Shown: positions 40,646 to 51,377 of the stretch, piece after piece | Position numbering within the stretch: position 1 is the first letter of the stretch | Layout of the letters: each line of letters starts with the position of its first letter | Source: Pseudomonas migulae | GTDB lineage: Bacteria > Pseudomonadota > Gammaproteobacteria > Pseudomonadales > Pseudomonadaceae | Length of the DNA stretch: 64,000 nt | Direction: 5' to 3' | Assembly (NCBI RefSeq): GCF_024169315.1 | Contig: NZ_JALJWR010000001.1 | Coordinates: 4,266,501-4,330,500 of the forward strand | Translations under genes and position numbers: made by a program | The notes under the pieces: model-generated | What the model saw: only the letters and a program-made list of their open reading frames with translations | Database searches by the model: none | What the model was told of the DNA's origin: nothing

Positions 40646-40659
40646 GGTTCGAAAGCCCC

Positions 40660-41460
40660 ATGGGCTTTACCTTGCTAATGAAAAAGGCGTCCCTTGCGGG
40701 CGCCTTTTTTGTGTCCGCGATTTGGCTTTCCGGCGCCCAGGCCTTCTGCCCGGTGCCGAACGGCCTGGCCACGGCCGCGGTGCAGCGAGTGGTGGATGGC
40801 GACACCGTGCGCCTGAGCGATGGCCGCAGTGTGCGCATGATCGGCTTGAACACGCCTGAGCTGGGCAAGCAGGGCCGCTCCGACGAGCCGTTCGCCGTGG
40901 CGGCGCGCAAACGTCTGGAAGCATTGGTCGCCGCCAGCGACGGGCGGGTCGGCGTGCTCCCGGGTAAGGAGAGCAAGGATCACTACGGTCGCACCCTTGC
41001 GCATCTTTATGGCACCGATGGCGCCAACCTCGAAGCGCAAATGCTCGCAGAAGGGCTCGGTTTCCAGGTGGCGGTCGCGCCGAATGTCGATCTGGTTGCC
41101 TGTCAGCAAGCGGCGGAACGCAGTGCACGGCAGGCCGGGCTCGGCGTGTGGCGTCAGTCACCTGTACTGAAAGCGGAGCAGATCAACACGTCCGGTTTCG
41201 CCATGGTCAGTGGGCGTGTGAGCAAGGTTCAACGCAATCGCGGCGGCGTTTGGATCGAGTTGCAGGATGCGCTTGTATTGCGTGTTGCACCCAATTTGCT
41301 GGGCCAGTTCGATGTCGCGGCGCTGGAGCGCCTGAAGGGCATGCAGATCGAGGCGCGTGGCTGGGTCGTGGACCGTTCCCGCCGTGGCGGGTTGCAACCG
41401 GGGCAAGCGCGCTGGCTCCTGCCGTTGACCGATCCGGCGATGTTGCAAGCGGCGCCCTGA
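40660..41460 (+). CDS. Secreted thermonuclease-family (SNase-like) nuclease
   Basis: 266 residues, or 260 if translation starts at ATG 40678, which gives a classic signal peptide (MKKASLAGAFFV ... GAQA). The staphylococcal nuclease motifs are VVDGDTVRL, RMIGLNTPE and HYGRTLAHLY, followed by an OB-like C-terminal domain (GRVSKVQRNRGGVWIEL). It is probably a periplasmic or secreted nuclease. The signal-peptide codons coincide with the presumed rpmE terminator. Syntenic with PA5048. Confidence 0.9.
   Translation: MGFTLLMKKASLAGAFFVSAIWLSGAQAFCPVPNGLATAAVQRVVDGDTVRLSDGRSVRMIGLNTPELGKQGRSDEPFAVAARKRLEALVAASDGRVGVLPGKESKDHYGRTLAHLYGTDGANLEAQMLAEGLGFQVAVAPNVDLVACQQAAERSARQAGLGVWRQSPVLKAEQINTSGFAMVSGRVSKVQRNRGGVWIELQDALVLRVAPNLLGQFDVAALERLKGMQIEARGWVVDRSRRGGLQPGQARWLLPLTDPAMLQAAP
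40681..40710 (+). terminator. Intrinsic terminator after rpmE, inside the nuclease signal sequence
   Basis: AAAAAGGCG-T-CCC, loop TTGC, GGG-CGCC followed by six T. The stem and T run meet all criteria for an intrinsic terminator, 35 bases after the rpmE stop. It spans codons 2-11 of the nuclease if that starts at 40678. Confidence 0.75.
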
Positions 41461-41561
41461 CAAAAAATTGTAGACATTTTTTAGCTTGATTGTGAACAGT
41501 GCATCCCTTGTGTTCCGTGGCTCTTGGCCCAAAGTCGTAAGGCCGGGCGCTTGACAGGGGT

Positions 41562-41614
41562 GACTGGTCAGTCTTGTGGGGACTTTGCGAGGCGCGTATC
41601 CTCGCTGACCAGTC
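41562..41614 (+). promoter_or_regulatory. Long inverted repeat upstream of the malic enzyme gene
   Basis: Outer arms GACTGGTCA (41562-41570) and TGACCAGTC (41606-41614) match perfectly; an inner stem GCGAGG/CCTCGC (41587-41592, 41600-41605) closes a 7-base loop. A TTGACA lies at 41551. It could be a regulator site or a structured leader; the gene starts at 41643. Confidence 0.5.
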
Positions 41615-41642
41615 TGTCCAACAGTAAAAGCGGAATGCCCCC

Positions 41643-42911
41643 ATGTCTGATTTGAAAACTGCCGCTCTCGAATATCACGCCCATCCTCGTCCAGGTAAGC
41701 TGAGTGTCGAGCTCACCAAGGCCACCGCTACCGCCCGCGACCTGTCGCTGGCCTACAGCCCCGGCGTAGCCGAACCAGTACGCGAAATCGCTCGCGATCC
41801 TGAGCTGGCCTACAAATACACCGGCAAAGGCAACCTGGTTGCAGTCATTTCCGATGGCACCGCGATTCTGGGCCTGGGCAACCTCGGTCCTTTGGCTTCC
41901 AAGCCAGTGATGGAAGGTAAAGGCGTGCTGTTCAAGCGCTTCGCCGGCATCGACGTGTTCGACATCGAAGTCGATTCCGAAAGCCCGCAAGCCTTCATCG
42001 ACACCGTCAAGCGCATTTCCATCACCTTCGGTGGCATCAACCTGGAAGACATCAAGGCACCTGAGTGCTTTGAGATCGAGCGCGCTCTGATCGAGCAGTG
42101 CGACATTCCGGTGTTCCACGATGACCAGCACGGCACCGCGATCGTTACCGCGGCCGGCATGATCAACGCCCTGGAAATCGCTGGCAAAACCCTCGCTGAC
42201 GCAAAGATCGTCTGCCTGGGCGCCGGTGCCGCCGCCATCTCCTGCATGAAGTTGCTGGTGAGCATGGGCGCCAACATCGAAAACATCTTCATGGTTGACC
42301 GTACCGGCGTGATCCACTCCGGCCGTGACGACCTGAACCAGTACAAGGCTGTCTTCGCTCACGCGACCGACAAGCGCACCCTGGCCGACGCCCTGGCCGG
42401 CGCTGACGTGTTCGTTGGCCTGTCCGGCCCGAACCTGCTGAGCGCTGAAGGCCTGAAATCCATGGCGGCCAACCCGATCGTGTTCGCGTGCTCGAACCCG
42501 GATCCGGAAATCTCCCCGGAACTGGCTCACGCTACCCGTGACGACGTGATCATGGCGACCGGCCGTTCGGACTACCCGAACCAGGTCAACAACGTACTGG
42601 GCTTCCCGTTCATCTTCCGTGGTGCCCTGGACGTTCGCGCCAAGCGCATCAACGAAGAAATGAAAGTGGCAGCCGCCAACGCCCTGCGTGAATTGGCCAA
42701 GCTGCCAGTGCCTCAGGAAGTGTGCGACGCCTACGGCGGCATCAAGCTGGAATTCGGTCGTGAGTACATCATCCCGAAACCAATGGATGCCCGCCTGATC
42801 ACCGTGATCTCCGATGCTGTGGCTAAAGCTGCCATCGAGACCGGTGTGGCCACCCTGCCGTATCCGAAGAACTACCCGCTGAAAAGCGTGGATGACGTGT
42901 TCAACGGCTAA
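41643..42911 (+). CDS. Malic enzyme (oxidative decarboxylating), short form
   Basis: Converts malate to pyruvate and CO2, making NAD(P)H. 422 residues. The malic domain holds AYSPGVAEP and FHDDQHGTAIV; the nucleotide-binding domain has LGAGAAAISC and ends near residue 420. The C-terminal phosphotransacetylase-like domain of E. coli MaeB (759 residues) is absent. NADP preference is likely by relatedness to MaeB but was not determined. A strong terminator follows. Confidence 0.93.
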   Translation: MSDLKTAALEYHAHPRPGKLSVELTKATATARDLSLAYSPGVAEPVREIARDPELAYKYTGKGNLVAVISDGTAILGLGNLGPLASKPVMEGKGVLFKRFAGIDVFDIEVDSESPQAFIDTVKRISITFGGINLEDIKAPECFEIERALIEQCDIPVFHDDQHGTAIVTAAGMINALEIAGKTLADAKIVCLGAGAAAISCMKLLVSMGANIENIFMVDRTGVIHSGRDDLNQYKAVFAHATDKRTLADALAGADVFVGLSGPNLLSAEGLKSMAANPIVFACSNPDPEISPELAHATRDDVIMATGRSDYPNQVNNVLGFPFIFRGALDVRAKRINEEMKVAAANALRELAKLPVPQEVCDAYGGIKLEFGREYIIPKPMDARLITVISDAVAKAAIETGVATLPYPKNYPLKSVDDVFNG

Positions 42912-42933
42912 GTCGTTGTAGCGCTTCAACCGA

Positions 42934-42968
42934 AAGCCCCGGCTCTTGTGAGTCGGGGCTTTTTTTTT
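42934..42968 (+). terminator. Terminator of the malic enzyme gene
   Basis: Stem AAGCCCCGGCTC/GAGTCGGGGCTT (one wobble) with TTGT loop and nine T. Confidence 0.95.
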
Positions 42969-42990
42969 CTGCAGGTTTGTGTGGCCAGTG

Positions 42991-43097
42991 AGGGCCTCTT
43001 CGCGGGCAAGCCCGCTCCCACAGGGATTGCGGTGATACACATTTCTTCAATACGCCACAGATCCTTGTGGGAGCGGGCTTGCCCGCGAAGAGGCCCT
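42991..43097. repeat. REP pair between two convergent terminators
   Basis: Arms agggcctcttcgcgggcaag and cttgcccgcgaagaggccct extend beyond the usual core, so the palindrome is longer than in other copies. Confidence 0.92.
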
Positions 43098-43125
43098 CAA
43101 AGACAACACAAAACCTGCAAGCAAT

Positions 43126-43162
43126 AAAAAGCCCCGCACTTCTTTCGAAGGCGGGGCTTTTC
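43126..43162 (-). terminator. Terminator of mrcA/ponA
   Basis: Stem AAAAGCCCCGC/GCGGGGCTTTT with a 13-base loop, flanked by A and T runs; it works on the minus strand just after the PBP1A stop. Confidence 0.9.
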
Positions 43163-43175
43163 GGTGCCGCTGCGA

Positions 43176-45614
43176 TCAGAAGAGATCGATCGGCGCCGCT
43201 TCATCCGCTGGCAATGGACTGCCCGGCGCATTGCCGTTACCCAGCTCATTCACCGATGGCGGTGTGTCTTCGGCCTTGAACAGCTCGAAGTACGCGCCTG
43301 GCGTGCCAGGGGTGGCTGCACGGCCACTGACCGGATCAACCCGCAGGCTCAGAATGCCTTCCGGCTCTGGCTGCGTATGCGGCGGCTTGTCCTTGAGCGC
43401 GGCCGCCATGTAATTCATCCAGATCGGCAGCGCCACAGTACCGCCGAACTCCCGTTTGCCCAGGCTTTCCGGCTGGTCGAAACCGGTCCAGACGGTGGTG
43501 ACATAATCGGCGTTGTAGCCCGAGAACCACGCATCCTTGGATTCGTTGGTGGTACCGGTCTTGCCCGCGATGTCCGGGCGACCCAAGGCCAGTGCGCGGC
43601 GGCCTGTGCCGAGTTTGATCACGTCCTCGAGCATGCTGTTGAGGATGTAAGTGGTGCGGCCATCGACGATGCGTTCGGCCACGGCAGGTGCTTGAGGGAC
43701 TGGTTGGCCCGGCGCCTCGCCAGGCGTCGCGTTGACCGTAAAGGCCTGGGCGGCGGGGGCGGCAATGCCATCCGGGGCGACATCACCTTTCGGCACGCTC
43801 GGTGGGTTGGCCACGAACAGCGTATCGCCGTTTCGGCTTTCGATCTTGTCGATGATGTACGGGCTGACCTTGTAGCCGCCGTTGGCAAACGTGCTCCAGC
43901 CGGTGGCGATTTCCATTGGCGTCAGGGTCGCGGTGCCCAGGGCCAGCGACAGGTTGCGCGGCAGGTCCTGTTTGTTGAAGCCGAACTTGCTGATGTAGTC
44001 GATGGTGCGATCAACGCCCAGCGCTTGCACCAGACGGATCGACACCAGGTTGCGCGACTTGTACAGCCCTTCGCGCAGACGGATCGGGCCGAGGAAGGTG
44101 TTGGTGTCGTTCTTCGGCCGCCAGACCTTGTCCAGGTATTCGTCGACGAACACGATCGGTGCGTCGTTCACCAGGCTGGCGGCGGTGTAGCCGTTATCCA
44201 GCGCGGCACTGTAGACGAACGGCTTGAAGCTCGAGCCCGGCTGACGCTTGGCCTGCAGGGCGCGGTTGTAGTTACTTTGCTCGAAGGCGAAGCCGCCGAC
44301 CAGGGAGCGAATGGCGCCGTTCTGCGGATCAAGGGAAACCAGCGCGCCTTGTGCCTGCGGGATCTGGCTGAACTTCAGCGAGTTGTCCGGCTGGCGCTGC
44401 ACGCGAATCAGGTCGCCGACCTGGGCGACGTCAGACGGCTGCTTCGGATTGGCGCCCATGCTGTTGGTGTTCAGGAAAGGCCGCGCCCATTTCATGCTGT
44501 CCCAAGCGATGTGCTCATCGCCGGTGCGGGTCATCACCTGCAAGCCGGTCTTGTCGACCTGGGTGACGATGGCAGGTTCAAGGCTGCTGATGGTGCGCTG
44601 TTTGGTCAGCTCGGTGGCCCAAGCCTCACGCGTCTTGCCCGGCAGGCGCGATTCAGGACCGCGATAACCGTGACGCTGATCGTAGGTCATCAAGCCTTCG
44701 TGAAGTGCGGTGTTGGCCATTTCCTGGAGGTTGCTTGGTACGGTGGTCGTGACGCGGAAGCCTTCGGTGTACGCATCGCTGCCATAGCGGCCGACCATTT
44801 CGGCGCGCGCCATTTCAGCGATGTAAGGTGCGTTCACTTCCGGAGTCGGCACGTGATAGCTGGCGTTCAGCGGCTCGTTGATCGCAGCGGTGTAATCGGC
44901 TTCGGTGATTTTGCCGAGCTTGTACATGCGTCCGAGGATCCAGTCGCGACGTTCCTTGCTGCGCGCCGGGTTGGCCAGCGGGTTGAAGCGCGACGGAGCT
45001 TTAGGCAGTCCGGCGATCATTGCCATCTGCGCCAGGCTGACGTCACGGATCGACTTGCCGTAATAAACCTGCGCCGCCGCCTCAATGCCGTAAGCTCGGT
45101 TACCCAGGTAGATCTTGTTCACGTACAACTCGAGGATCTCATCCTTGGTCAGTTGCCGTTCGATCTGCAGGGCCAGGAGGATTTCAGTGGTCTTGCGCGA
45201 GAAGCTGCGTTCGCTGGTCAGGAAGAAGTTCTTCGCCACCTGCATGGTGATGGTGCTGCCACCGGACTGGATGTGGCCGCTTTTGACCAATTGGGTGGCG
45301 GCGCGCATCAGGCTGCTGGGATCGACGCCGTAATGGTTGGCGAAATTGTCGTCTTCAGCACTTAGTAACGCATTTATGAAATTGGGGGGAATGTCGGCGA
45401 AACGGATCGGAGTACGGCGCATTTCGCCAAATTCTGCGATCAACTTGTTGTCGCTGCTGTAGACCCGCAATGGAATCTGCAACTGAATGCTTCTCAGCGC
45501 CTCCACAGACGGCAATCCGGGGCTAAGGTAAAGAAAAGCACCGCTCAGACCAAGAAGCAGTCCGCAGAATACGGCGACGATGGACCAACCGAAAAACTTC
45601 AGCAGACGAATCAA
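43176..45614 (-). CDS. mrcA: Penicillin-binding protein 1A (bifunctional)
   Basis: Inner-membrane peptidoglycan glycosyltransferase and transpeptidase, also called ponA. 812 residues. N-terminal membrane anchor (about 9-29); family 51 glycosyltransferase with the catalytic Glu in SAEDDNFANHYG; an OB-like insert; transpeptidase with SSFK of GSSFKPF, SRN in YKSRNLVS and GKTGTTNE. Divergent from pilM, as in PAO1. Confidence 0.97.
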   Translation of the reverse strand: MIRLLKFFGWSIVAVFCGLLLGLSGAFLYLSPGLPSVEALRSIQLQIPLRVYSSDNKLIAEFGEMRRTPIRFADIPPNFINALLSAEDDNFANHYGVDPSSLMRAATQLVKSGHIQSGGSTITMQVAKNFFLTSERSFSRKTTEILLALQIERQLTKDEILELYVNKIYLGNRAYGIEAAAQVYYGKSIRDVSLAQMAMIAGLPKAPSRFNPLANPARSKERRDWILGRMYKLGKITEADYTAAINEPLNASYHVPTPEVNAPYIAEMARAEMVGRYGSDAYTEGFRVTTTVPSNLQEMANTALHEGLMTYDQRHGYRGPESRLPGKTREAWATELTKQRTISSLEPAIVTQVDKTGLQVMTRTGDEHIAWDSMKWARPFLNTNSMGANPKQPSDVAQVGDLIRVQRQPDNSLKFSQIPQAQGALVSLDPQNGAIRSLVGGFAFEQSNYNRALQAKRQPGSSFKPFVYSAALDNGYTAASLVNDAPIVFVDEYLDKVWRPKNDTNTFLGPIRLREGLYKSRNLVSIRLVQALGVDRTIDYISKFGFNKQDLPRNLSLALGTATLTPMEIATGWSTFANGGYKVSPYIIDKIESRNGDTLFVANPPSVPKGDVAPDGIAAPAAQAFTVNATPGEAPGQPVPQAPAVAERIVDGRTTYILNSMLEDVIKLGTGRRALALGRPDIAGKTGTTNESKDAWFSGYNADYVTTVWTGFDQPESLGKREFGGTVALPIWMNYMAAALKDKPPHTQPEPEGILSLRVDPVSGRAATPGTPGAYFELFKAEDTPPSVNELGNGNAPGSPLPADEAAPIDLF

Positions 45615-45716
45615 GGCTTTGGGATATCCAGGGCAAAGAATGAATGAGGCATCAGGGTTCAGGTTAAAAGGAGAACGACCCGCGCTTGACGTGAAAACCG
45701 GAAAAAAACGCTGGGC

Positions 45717-45722
45717 ATTATA
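45717..45722 (-). promoter_or_regulatory. Candidate -10 element of mrcA
   Basis: Minus strand TATAAT about 100 bases upstream of the gene; the best upstream hexamer (ATGACG, 19-base spacer) is weak, so only the -10 is offered. Confidence 0.35.
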
Positions 45723-45803
45723 AGCATTTTTCCGTCGAGGGCGTCATTGGCGCTGCTGTCAAGACGGGTGGATTGAACGCAATGAACATTACAGAGTCCG
45801 TAA

Positions 45804-46894
<1,091 letters not shown>

Positions 46895-46895
<1 letters not shown>

Positions 46896-47458
46896 TGGCG
46901 CGGATCAACCTTTTACCCTGGCGCGAAGAACTTCGGGAACAGCGCCGCAAGCGCTTCTTGCTGGCGCTGGTCGGAGTGCTGCTGGGTTCCGTGGGCGCGG
47001 TGCTGATTGCGGACCGGGCCATCAGTGGCGCCATCGATCGACAAATCGCCCGAAACGAATACATCGGTAAACAGATTACGGTGGTCGACGAGCGGATCAA
47101 GCAGATCAGTGACCTGAAAGCCCGACGCCAGCAACTGGTCGAGCGCATGCGCATCATTCAGGACCTGCAAGGCAATCGTCCGATCAGTGGGCGAATCTTC
47201 GATCAATTAGCGCGTACCTTGCCGGACGGGGTGTATTTCACCGAGGTGAAAATGGAAGGCAAAACCCTGTCCATTACCGGTGCGGCAGATTCCAATAACC
47301 GCGTGTCGGACCTGATGCGCAATCTGGATGCATCGGACTGGTTCGACGCGCCAACCCTGACGGAAGTCAAGGCAACCACCGCCGGACAGCTGGATCAGGC
47401 CAACGTCTTTCAGTTGACCGTGCGTCAGACCCAGCCTGCTGCGGAGGCCGTTCAATGA
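46895..47458 (+). CDS. pilN: Type IV pilus assembly protein PilN
   Basis: 187 residues, one membrane span about 22-41. The N-terminal ARINLLPWR motif docks in PilM. The periplasmic part pairs with PilO. Start ATG 46895 is set by the INLLPWR motif. Confidence 0.96.
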
Positions 47459-48078
47459 GTCCGGCCGAATGGTTTGAAGGCTTGCGCAAGATCGACATCA
47501 ACGATCTGGACACCAACAACATGGGCTCCTGGCCGCCCGCCATCAAGGCGCTGGCGGGTGTGCTGTTGATGATCCTGGTATTGGCTCTGGGCTACAGCTT
47601 TTCCATCAGCGACCTTGAGAGTCAGCTCGAACTCAAACGCGAGGAAGAGTCGACGCTCAAGGAGCAATTCGCCACCAAGGCACACATGGCGGCGAATCTG
47701 GAGCTGTACATCCAGCAGATGAAGGAAATGGAGAATTCCTTTGGCGTGCTCTTGCGGCAATTGCCCAGCGACACCGAAGTACCTGGCCTGCTGGAGGACA
47801 TCACTAGAACCGGCCTGGGCAGTGGCCTGGAGTTCGAAGAAATCAAACTGCTGCCGGAGGTCACCCAGCCGTTTTACATCGAACTGCCGATCCAGATCAC
47901 CGTCACCGGCGCGTATCACGACCTCGCCACCTTCGTCAGTGGCGTGGCCGGGTTGCCGCGAATCGTCACCCTGCATGATTTCGATCTCGCGCCGGCCAAC
48001 CCCGAGGGCGGGACGAAATTGCGCATGAGCATTCTCGCCAAGACTTACCGCTATAACGACAAGGGGCTGCAGAAATGA
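47455..48078 (+). CDS. pilO: Type IV pilus assembly protein PilO
   Basis: 207 residues: short cytoplasmic part, one span (VLLMILVLALGYSF), coiled coil and a ferredoxin-like periplasmic domain. Overlaps pilN by 4 bases (ATGA). Confidence 0.95.
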   Translation: MSPAEWFEGLRKIDINDLDTNNMGSWPPAIKALAGVLLMILVLALGYSFSISDLESQLELKREEESTLKEQFATKAHMAANLELYIQQMKEMENSFGVLLRQLPSDTEVPGLLEDITRTGLGSGLEFEEIKLLPEVTQPFYIELPIQITVTGAYHDLATFVSGVAGLPRIVTLHDFDLAPANPEGGTKLRMSILAKTYRYNDKGLQK

Positions 48079-48602
48079 GCCCGATTCGTTTTCTGTCGAT
48101 GATTGGAATACTGGTCGTTCTGGCCGGTTGTGGCGGCGACTCTGACTTCGGCGACCTGGACGCGTACATGAACGAAATGCGCCTGCGTGCGCCGGGCAGG
48201 ATTGAACCAACGCCGACATTCCGGTCTTACCCAACGTTCACCTATAACGCCGCCAACCTGCGAAGCCCGTTTTCCCGGCAGGTCAAAGTCGACCTGGCTG
48301 GCCAGAAACACGGCTCGCGCAACGTCAGGCCTGACCCCAATCGGGTCAAGCAGTATCTCGAAGGTTTCAACATCGAGCAGTTTGAAATGGTCGGCACGAT
48401 CTCCAATGCGACTGGCTCCTTTGCGCTCTTGCGCGGAGCAGGTGGTGTGCATCGGTTGAAGGTCGGCGATTACCTGGGACGTAACGATGGGCGGATCGTG
48501 GCCATCAGCGGCTCGCAAGTCGATGTGGTCGAAATCGTTCCCGACGGCGAAGGCGCCTGGCTGGAACGGCCGCGGACCATCCCTTTGAAAGAGCACTCAT
48601 AG
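48075..48602 (+). CDS. pilP: Type IV pilus assembly lipoprotein PilP
   Basis: 175 residues. Lipobox LAGC near residue 19, then an unstructured part and a beta domain (GTISNATGSFALLRG) that contacts PilQ. Overlaps pilO by 4 bases. Confidence 0.95.
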   Translation: MSPIRFLSMIGILVVLAGCGGDSDFGDLDAYMNEMRLRAPGRIEPTPTFRSYPTFTYNAANLRSPFSRQVKVDLAGQKHGSRNVRPDPNRVKQYLEGFNIEQFEMVGTISNATGSFALLRGAGGVHRLKVGDYLGRNDGRIVAISGSQVDVVEIVPDGEGAWLERPRTIPLKEHS

Positions 48603-48615
48603 TGGAACTCGAATA

Positions 48616-50703
48616 ATGAACAGGATTTTCGCAACCTTCGGAATTTCGCTATGGATAGCGTTGCTGTCGCCGATGGTACAAGCGGCCAACCTCAAGGCGC
48701 TGGATGTCGCTGCGCTGCCGGGAGACCGCGTCGAGTTGAAGTTGTCTTTCGATGGCGCGCCACCGGTGCCCCACGGTTACACCACGGAGCAGCCTGCGCG
48801 GATTGCGCTGGACCTGCCCGGTGTGGTCAACCAGCTGTCGAGCAAGACCCGTGACCTGGGCGGCGGTAATGCCCGCAGCGCCACAGTGGTGGAAGCCAAG
48901 GACCGTACGCGGCTGATCATCAACCTGACTCAACTGACCCCGTACACCGCTCGTGTCGAAGGCAATAATCTGTTTGTGGTGGTCGGGCGGGGAGCGAGTA
49001 ACGCGGCCTCGGCACCCGCAGCCAAGCCGCCACGCGTCGCCACGGCCACTCCGGCGCCGGCCAAGGCCTATGCGCCGGTGAGCAAGGCGATCCGGGGCGT
49101 GGATTTCCAGCGCGGCACCCAGGGTGAAGGCAATGTGGTCATCGATCTGTCGGATCCGTCCATTGCTCCGGACATTCAGGAGCGCGATGGCAAGATTGTC
49201 GTCGGTTTCGCCAGGACCCAATTGCCGGAACCGTTGCGGGTCCGGCTGGACGTCAAGGATTTCGCCACCCCTGTGCAATTCGTCAACGCCAGCGCTACGG
49301 GAGACCGGGCGACCATCAGCATTGAGCCCAGTGGCGCGTTTGATTACTCGACCTATCAGACCGACAACAAGCTGACCGTCAGCATCCGCCCGATGACCGT
49401 GGACGACTTGCAGAAACGCAACGCCGAGCGTTTTGCCTACACCGGGGAAAAGCTCTCGCTGAACTTCCAGGACATTGACGTGCGCTCGGTGCTGCAACTG
49501 ATTGCCGATTTTACCAACCTCAATCTGGTGGCCAGCGACACCGTGCAGGGCGGCATTACCTTGCGCTTGCAGAACGTGCCGTGGGATCAGGCGCTGGACC
49601 TGGTGTTGAAGACCAAGGGACTGGATAAACGCAAGATCGGCAACGTGCTGCTGGTGGCGCCGGCTGATGAAATTGCCGCTCGCGAGCGCCAGGAACTCGA
49701 ATCGCAGAAGCAGATCGCCGAACTGGCGCCTTTGCGCCGCGAGCTGCTGCAAGTCAATTACGCCAAGGCGGCCGATATCGCCAAGCTGTTCCAGTCGGTG
49801 ACCAGTGCCGAGGCGAAAGTCGACGAACGGGGCTCAATCACCGTCGACGAACGAACCAATAACATCATTGCCTATCAGACCCAGGACCGCCTTGATGAGC
49901 TGCGCCGTATCGTCGCGCAACTGGATATTCCGGTGCGTCAGGTGATGATCGAGGCACGGATCGTCGAAGCCAACGTCGATTACGATAAGAGTCTCGGCGT
50001 GCGCTGGGGCGGGTCGATCCAGAACAAGGGCAACTGGAACACGTCCGGGGTCAGCAACGGTGCCAACGCGTCGTCGACCATCGGCACGCCTGGCAGCACC
50101 AGTACCAACTCACCGTTCGTCGACATGGGCACTGCCGGCAACACCTCGGGGCTCGGCATCGCCTTCATCACCGACAATGTGCTGCTGGATCTCGAGCTGA
50201 CCGCGATGGAAAAAACCGGTAACGGTGAAATCGTCTCGCAACCCAAGGTGGTCACCTCCGACAAGGAAACCGCCAAAATCCTCAAGGGCACCGAGATTCC
50301 CTATCAGGAAGCCAGCTCCAGTGGCGCTACCTCCGTGTCATTCAAGGAAGCCTCCCTGTCGCTGGAGGTGACGCCGCAGATCACGCCGGACAACCGGATC
50401 ATCATGGAGGTCAAGGTCACCAAGGACGAACCGGACTACCTGAACAAGGTGCAGGATGTGCCGCCCATCAAGAAAAACGAGGTCAACGCCAAGGTCCTCG
50501 TCAATGACGGCGAGACCATCGTGATCGGTGGTGTTTTCTCAAATACTCAGAGCAAGGTTGTAGATAAGGTGCCATTTCTCGGTGATGTGCCGTATCTTGG
50601 CCGCCTTTTCCGGCGTGACGTGGTTTCGGAGAAAAAATCCGAGCTGCTGGTATTTCTCACTCCGCGTATCATGAACAACCAGGCGATTGCTGTGAGTCAT
50701 TGA
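48616..50703 (+). CDS. pilQ: Type IV pilus secretin PilQ
   Basis: Outer-membrane channel for the pilus. 695 residues with a signal peptide ending near 23 (VQAANLK). Two AMIN domains (about 25-130 and 155-250) bind peptidoglycan; then STN/N-domains ([14 protein letters not shown]), NolW-like part and the C-terminal secretin domain ([16 protein letters not shown] ... GGVFSNTQ). The Ser/Thr/Asn/Gly-rich loop of the membrane region is present. It closes pilMNOPQ. Confidence 0.97.
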   Translation: MNRIFATFGISLWIALLSPMVQAANLKALDVAALPGDRVELKLSFDGAPPVPHGYTTEQPARIALDLPGVVNQLSSKTRDLGGGNARSATVVEAKDRTRLIINLTQLTPYTARVEGNNLFVVVGRGASNAASAPAAKPPRVATATPAPAKAYAPVSKAIRGVDFQRGTQGEGNVVIDLSDPSIAPDIQERDGKIVVGFARTQLPEPLRVRLDVKDFATPVQFVNASATGDRATISIEPSGAFDYSTYQTDNKLTVSIRPMTVDDLQKRNAERFAYTGEKLSLNFQDIDVRSVLQLIADFTNLNLVASDTVQGGITLRLQNVPWDQALDLVLKTKGLDKRKIGNVLLVAPADEIAARERQELESQKQIAELAPLRRELLQVNYAKAADIAKLFQSVTSAEAKVDERGSITVDERTNNIIAYQTQDRLDELRRIVAQLDIPVRQVMIEARIVEANVDYDKSLGVRWGGSIQNKGNWNTSGVSNGANASSTIGTPGSTSTNSPFVDMGTAGNTSGLGIAFITDNVLLDLELTAMEKTGNGEIVSQPKVVTSDKETAKILKGTEIPYQEASSSGATSVSFKEASLSLEVTPQITPDNRIIMEVKVTKDEPDYLNKVQDVPPIKKNEVNAKVLVNDGETIVIGGVFSNTQSKVVDKVPFLGDVPYLGRLFRRDVVSEKKSELLVFLTPRIMNNQAIAVSH

Positions 50704-50707
50704 TTCT

Positions 50708-51226
50708 GTGCGAAATTTGATTCTTGTTGGACCGATGGGGGCTGGAAAAAGCACCATCGGCCGGTTGCTGGCCAAAGAGCTGCGCCTGCCATTCAAAGAT
50801 TCCGATAAGGAAATTGAATTGCGCACGGGCGCCAATATCCCATGGATTTTCGATAAGGAAGGCGAACCGGGCTTTCGTGACCGCGAGCAGGCGATGATTG
50901 CCGAGCTGTGCGGCTGCGATGGCGTGGTGCTGGCGACCGGAGGCGGCGCGGTGATGCGCGAAGCCAATCGTCGGGCACTGCGTGCCGGTGGTCGGGTGGT
51001 TTATCTGCATGCTTCCGTTGAGCAGCAGGTTGGCCGCACCGCTCGTGACCGCAATCGACCCCTGTTGCGTACTGCCGACCCGGCCAAGACCCTTCGGGAC
51101 CTGCTGGAGTTGCGCGATCCGTTGTATCGGGAAATCGCCGACCTGGTGGTGGAAACCGATGAGCGACCGCCGCGAATGGTGGTGCTCGACATTCTTGACC
51201 GCCTGCAGCAGCTGCCTCCCCGTTAA
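50708..51226 (+). CDS. aroK: Shikimate kinase I
   Basis: Phosphorylates shikimate in aromatic amino acid synthesis. 172 residues from GTG 50708. Walker [10 protein letters not shown], shikimate-binding DSDKEIE and RDREQ, and GGGAVM are present. It starts 4 bases after the pilQ stop, so is likely carried by the pil transcript. Confidence 0.96.
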   Translation: MRNLILVGPMGAGKSTIGRLLAKELRLPFKDSDKEIELRTGANIPWIFDKEGEPGFRDREQAMIAELCGCDGVVLATGGGAVMREANRRALRAGGRVVYLHASVEQQVGRTARDRNRPLLRTADPAKTLRDLLELRDPLYREIADLVVETDERPPRMVVLDILDRLQQLPPR

Positions 51227-51377
51227 AGCTCAGCGCGAAATGCGCTATCCTCGGCGTCCTGCCACGACCGCTCAAGGTTGTGGCGCGAGGTTGCCGGACG
51301 GCGTCACACCAGCAGATGCCATGGACATTCGATAACTCAAGGCAGGACGCCTGATTCCATCTTCACTGTGGGGACAC

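Noticed and set aside
41461..41485. AT-rich inverted repeat (AAAAAATTGT/ACATTTTTT) as a terminator of the nuclease gene
   Set aside because: The stem is nearly all A-T pairs with a 2-base loop, too weak and tight for a convincing terminator.
2994..43097. Repeated palindromes as a CRISPR array
   Set aside because: The copies are kilobases apart, paired in inverted orientation, with no regular spacers or cas genes; they are REP elements.
43164..45365. 733-residue plus-strand frame opposite mrcA
   Set aside because: Shadow of the PBP1A gene; no recognisable domain or ribosome site.
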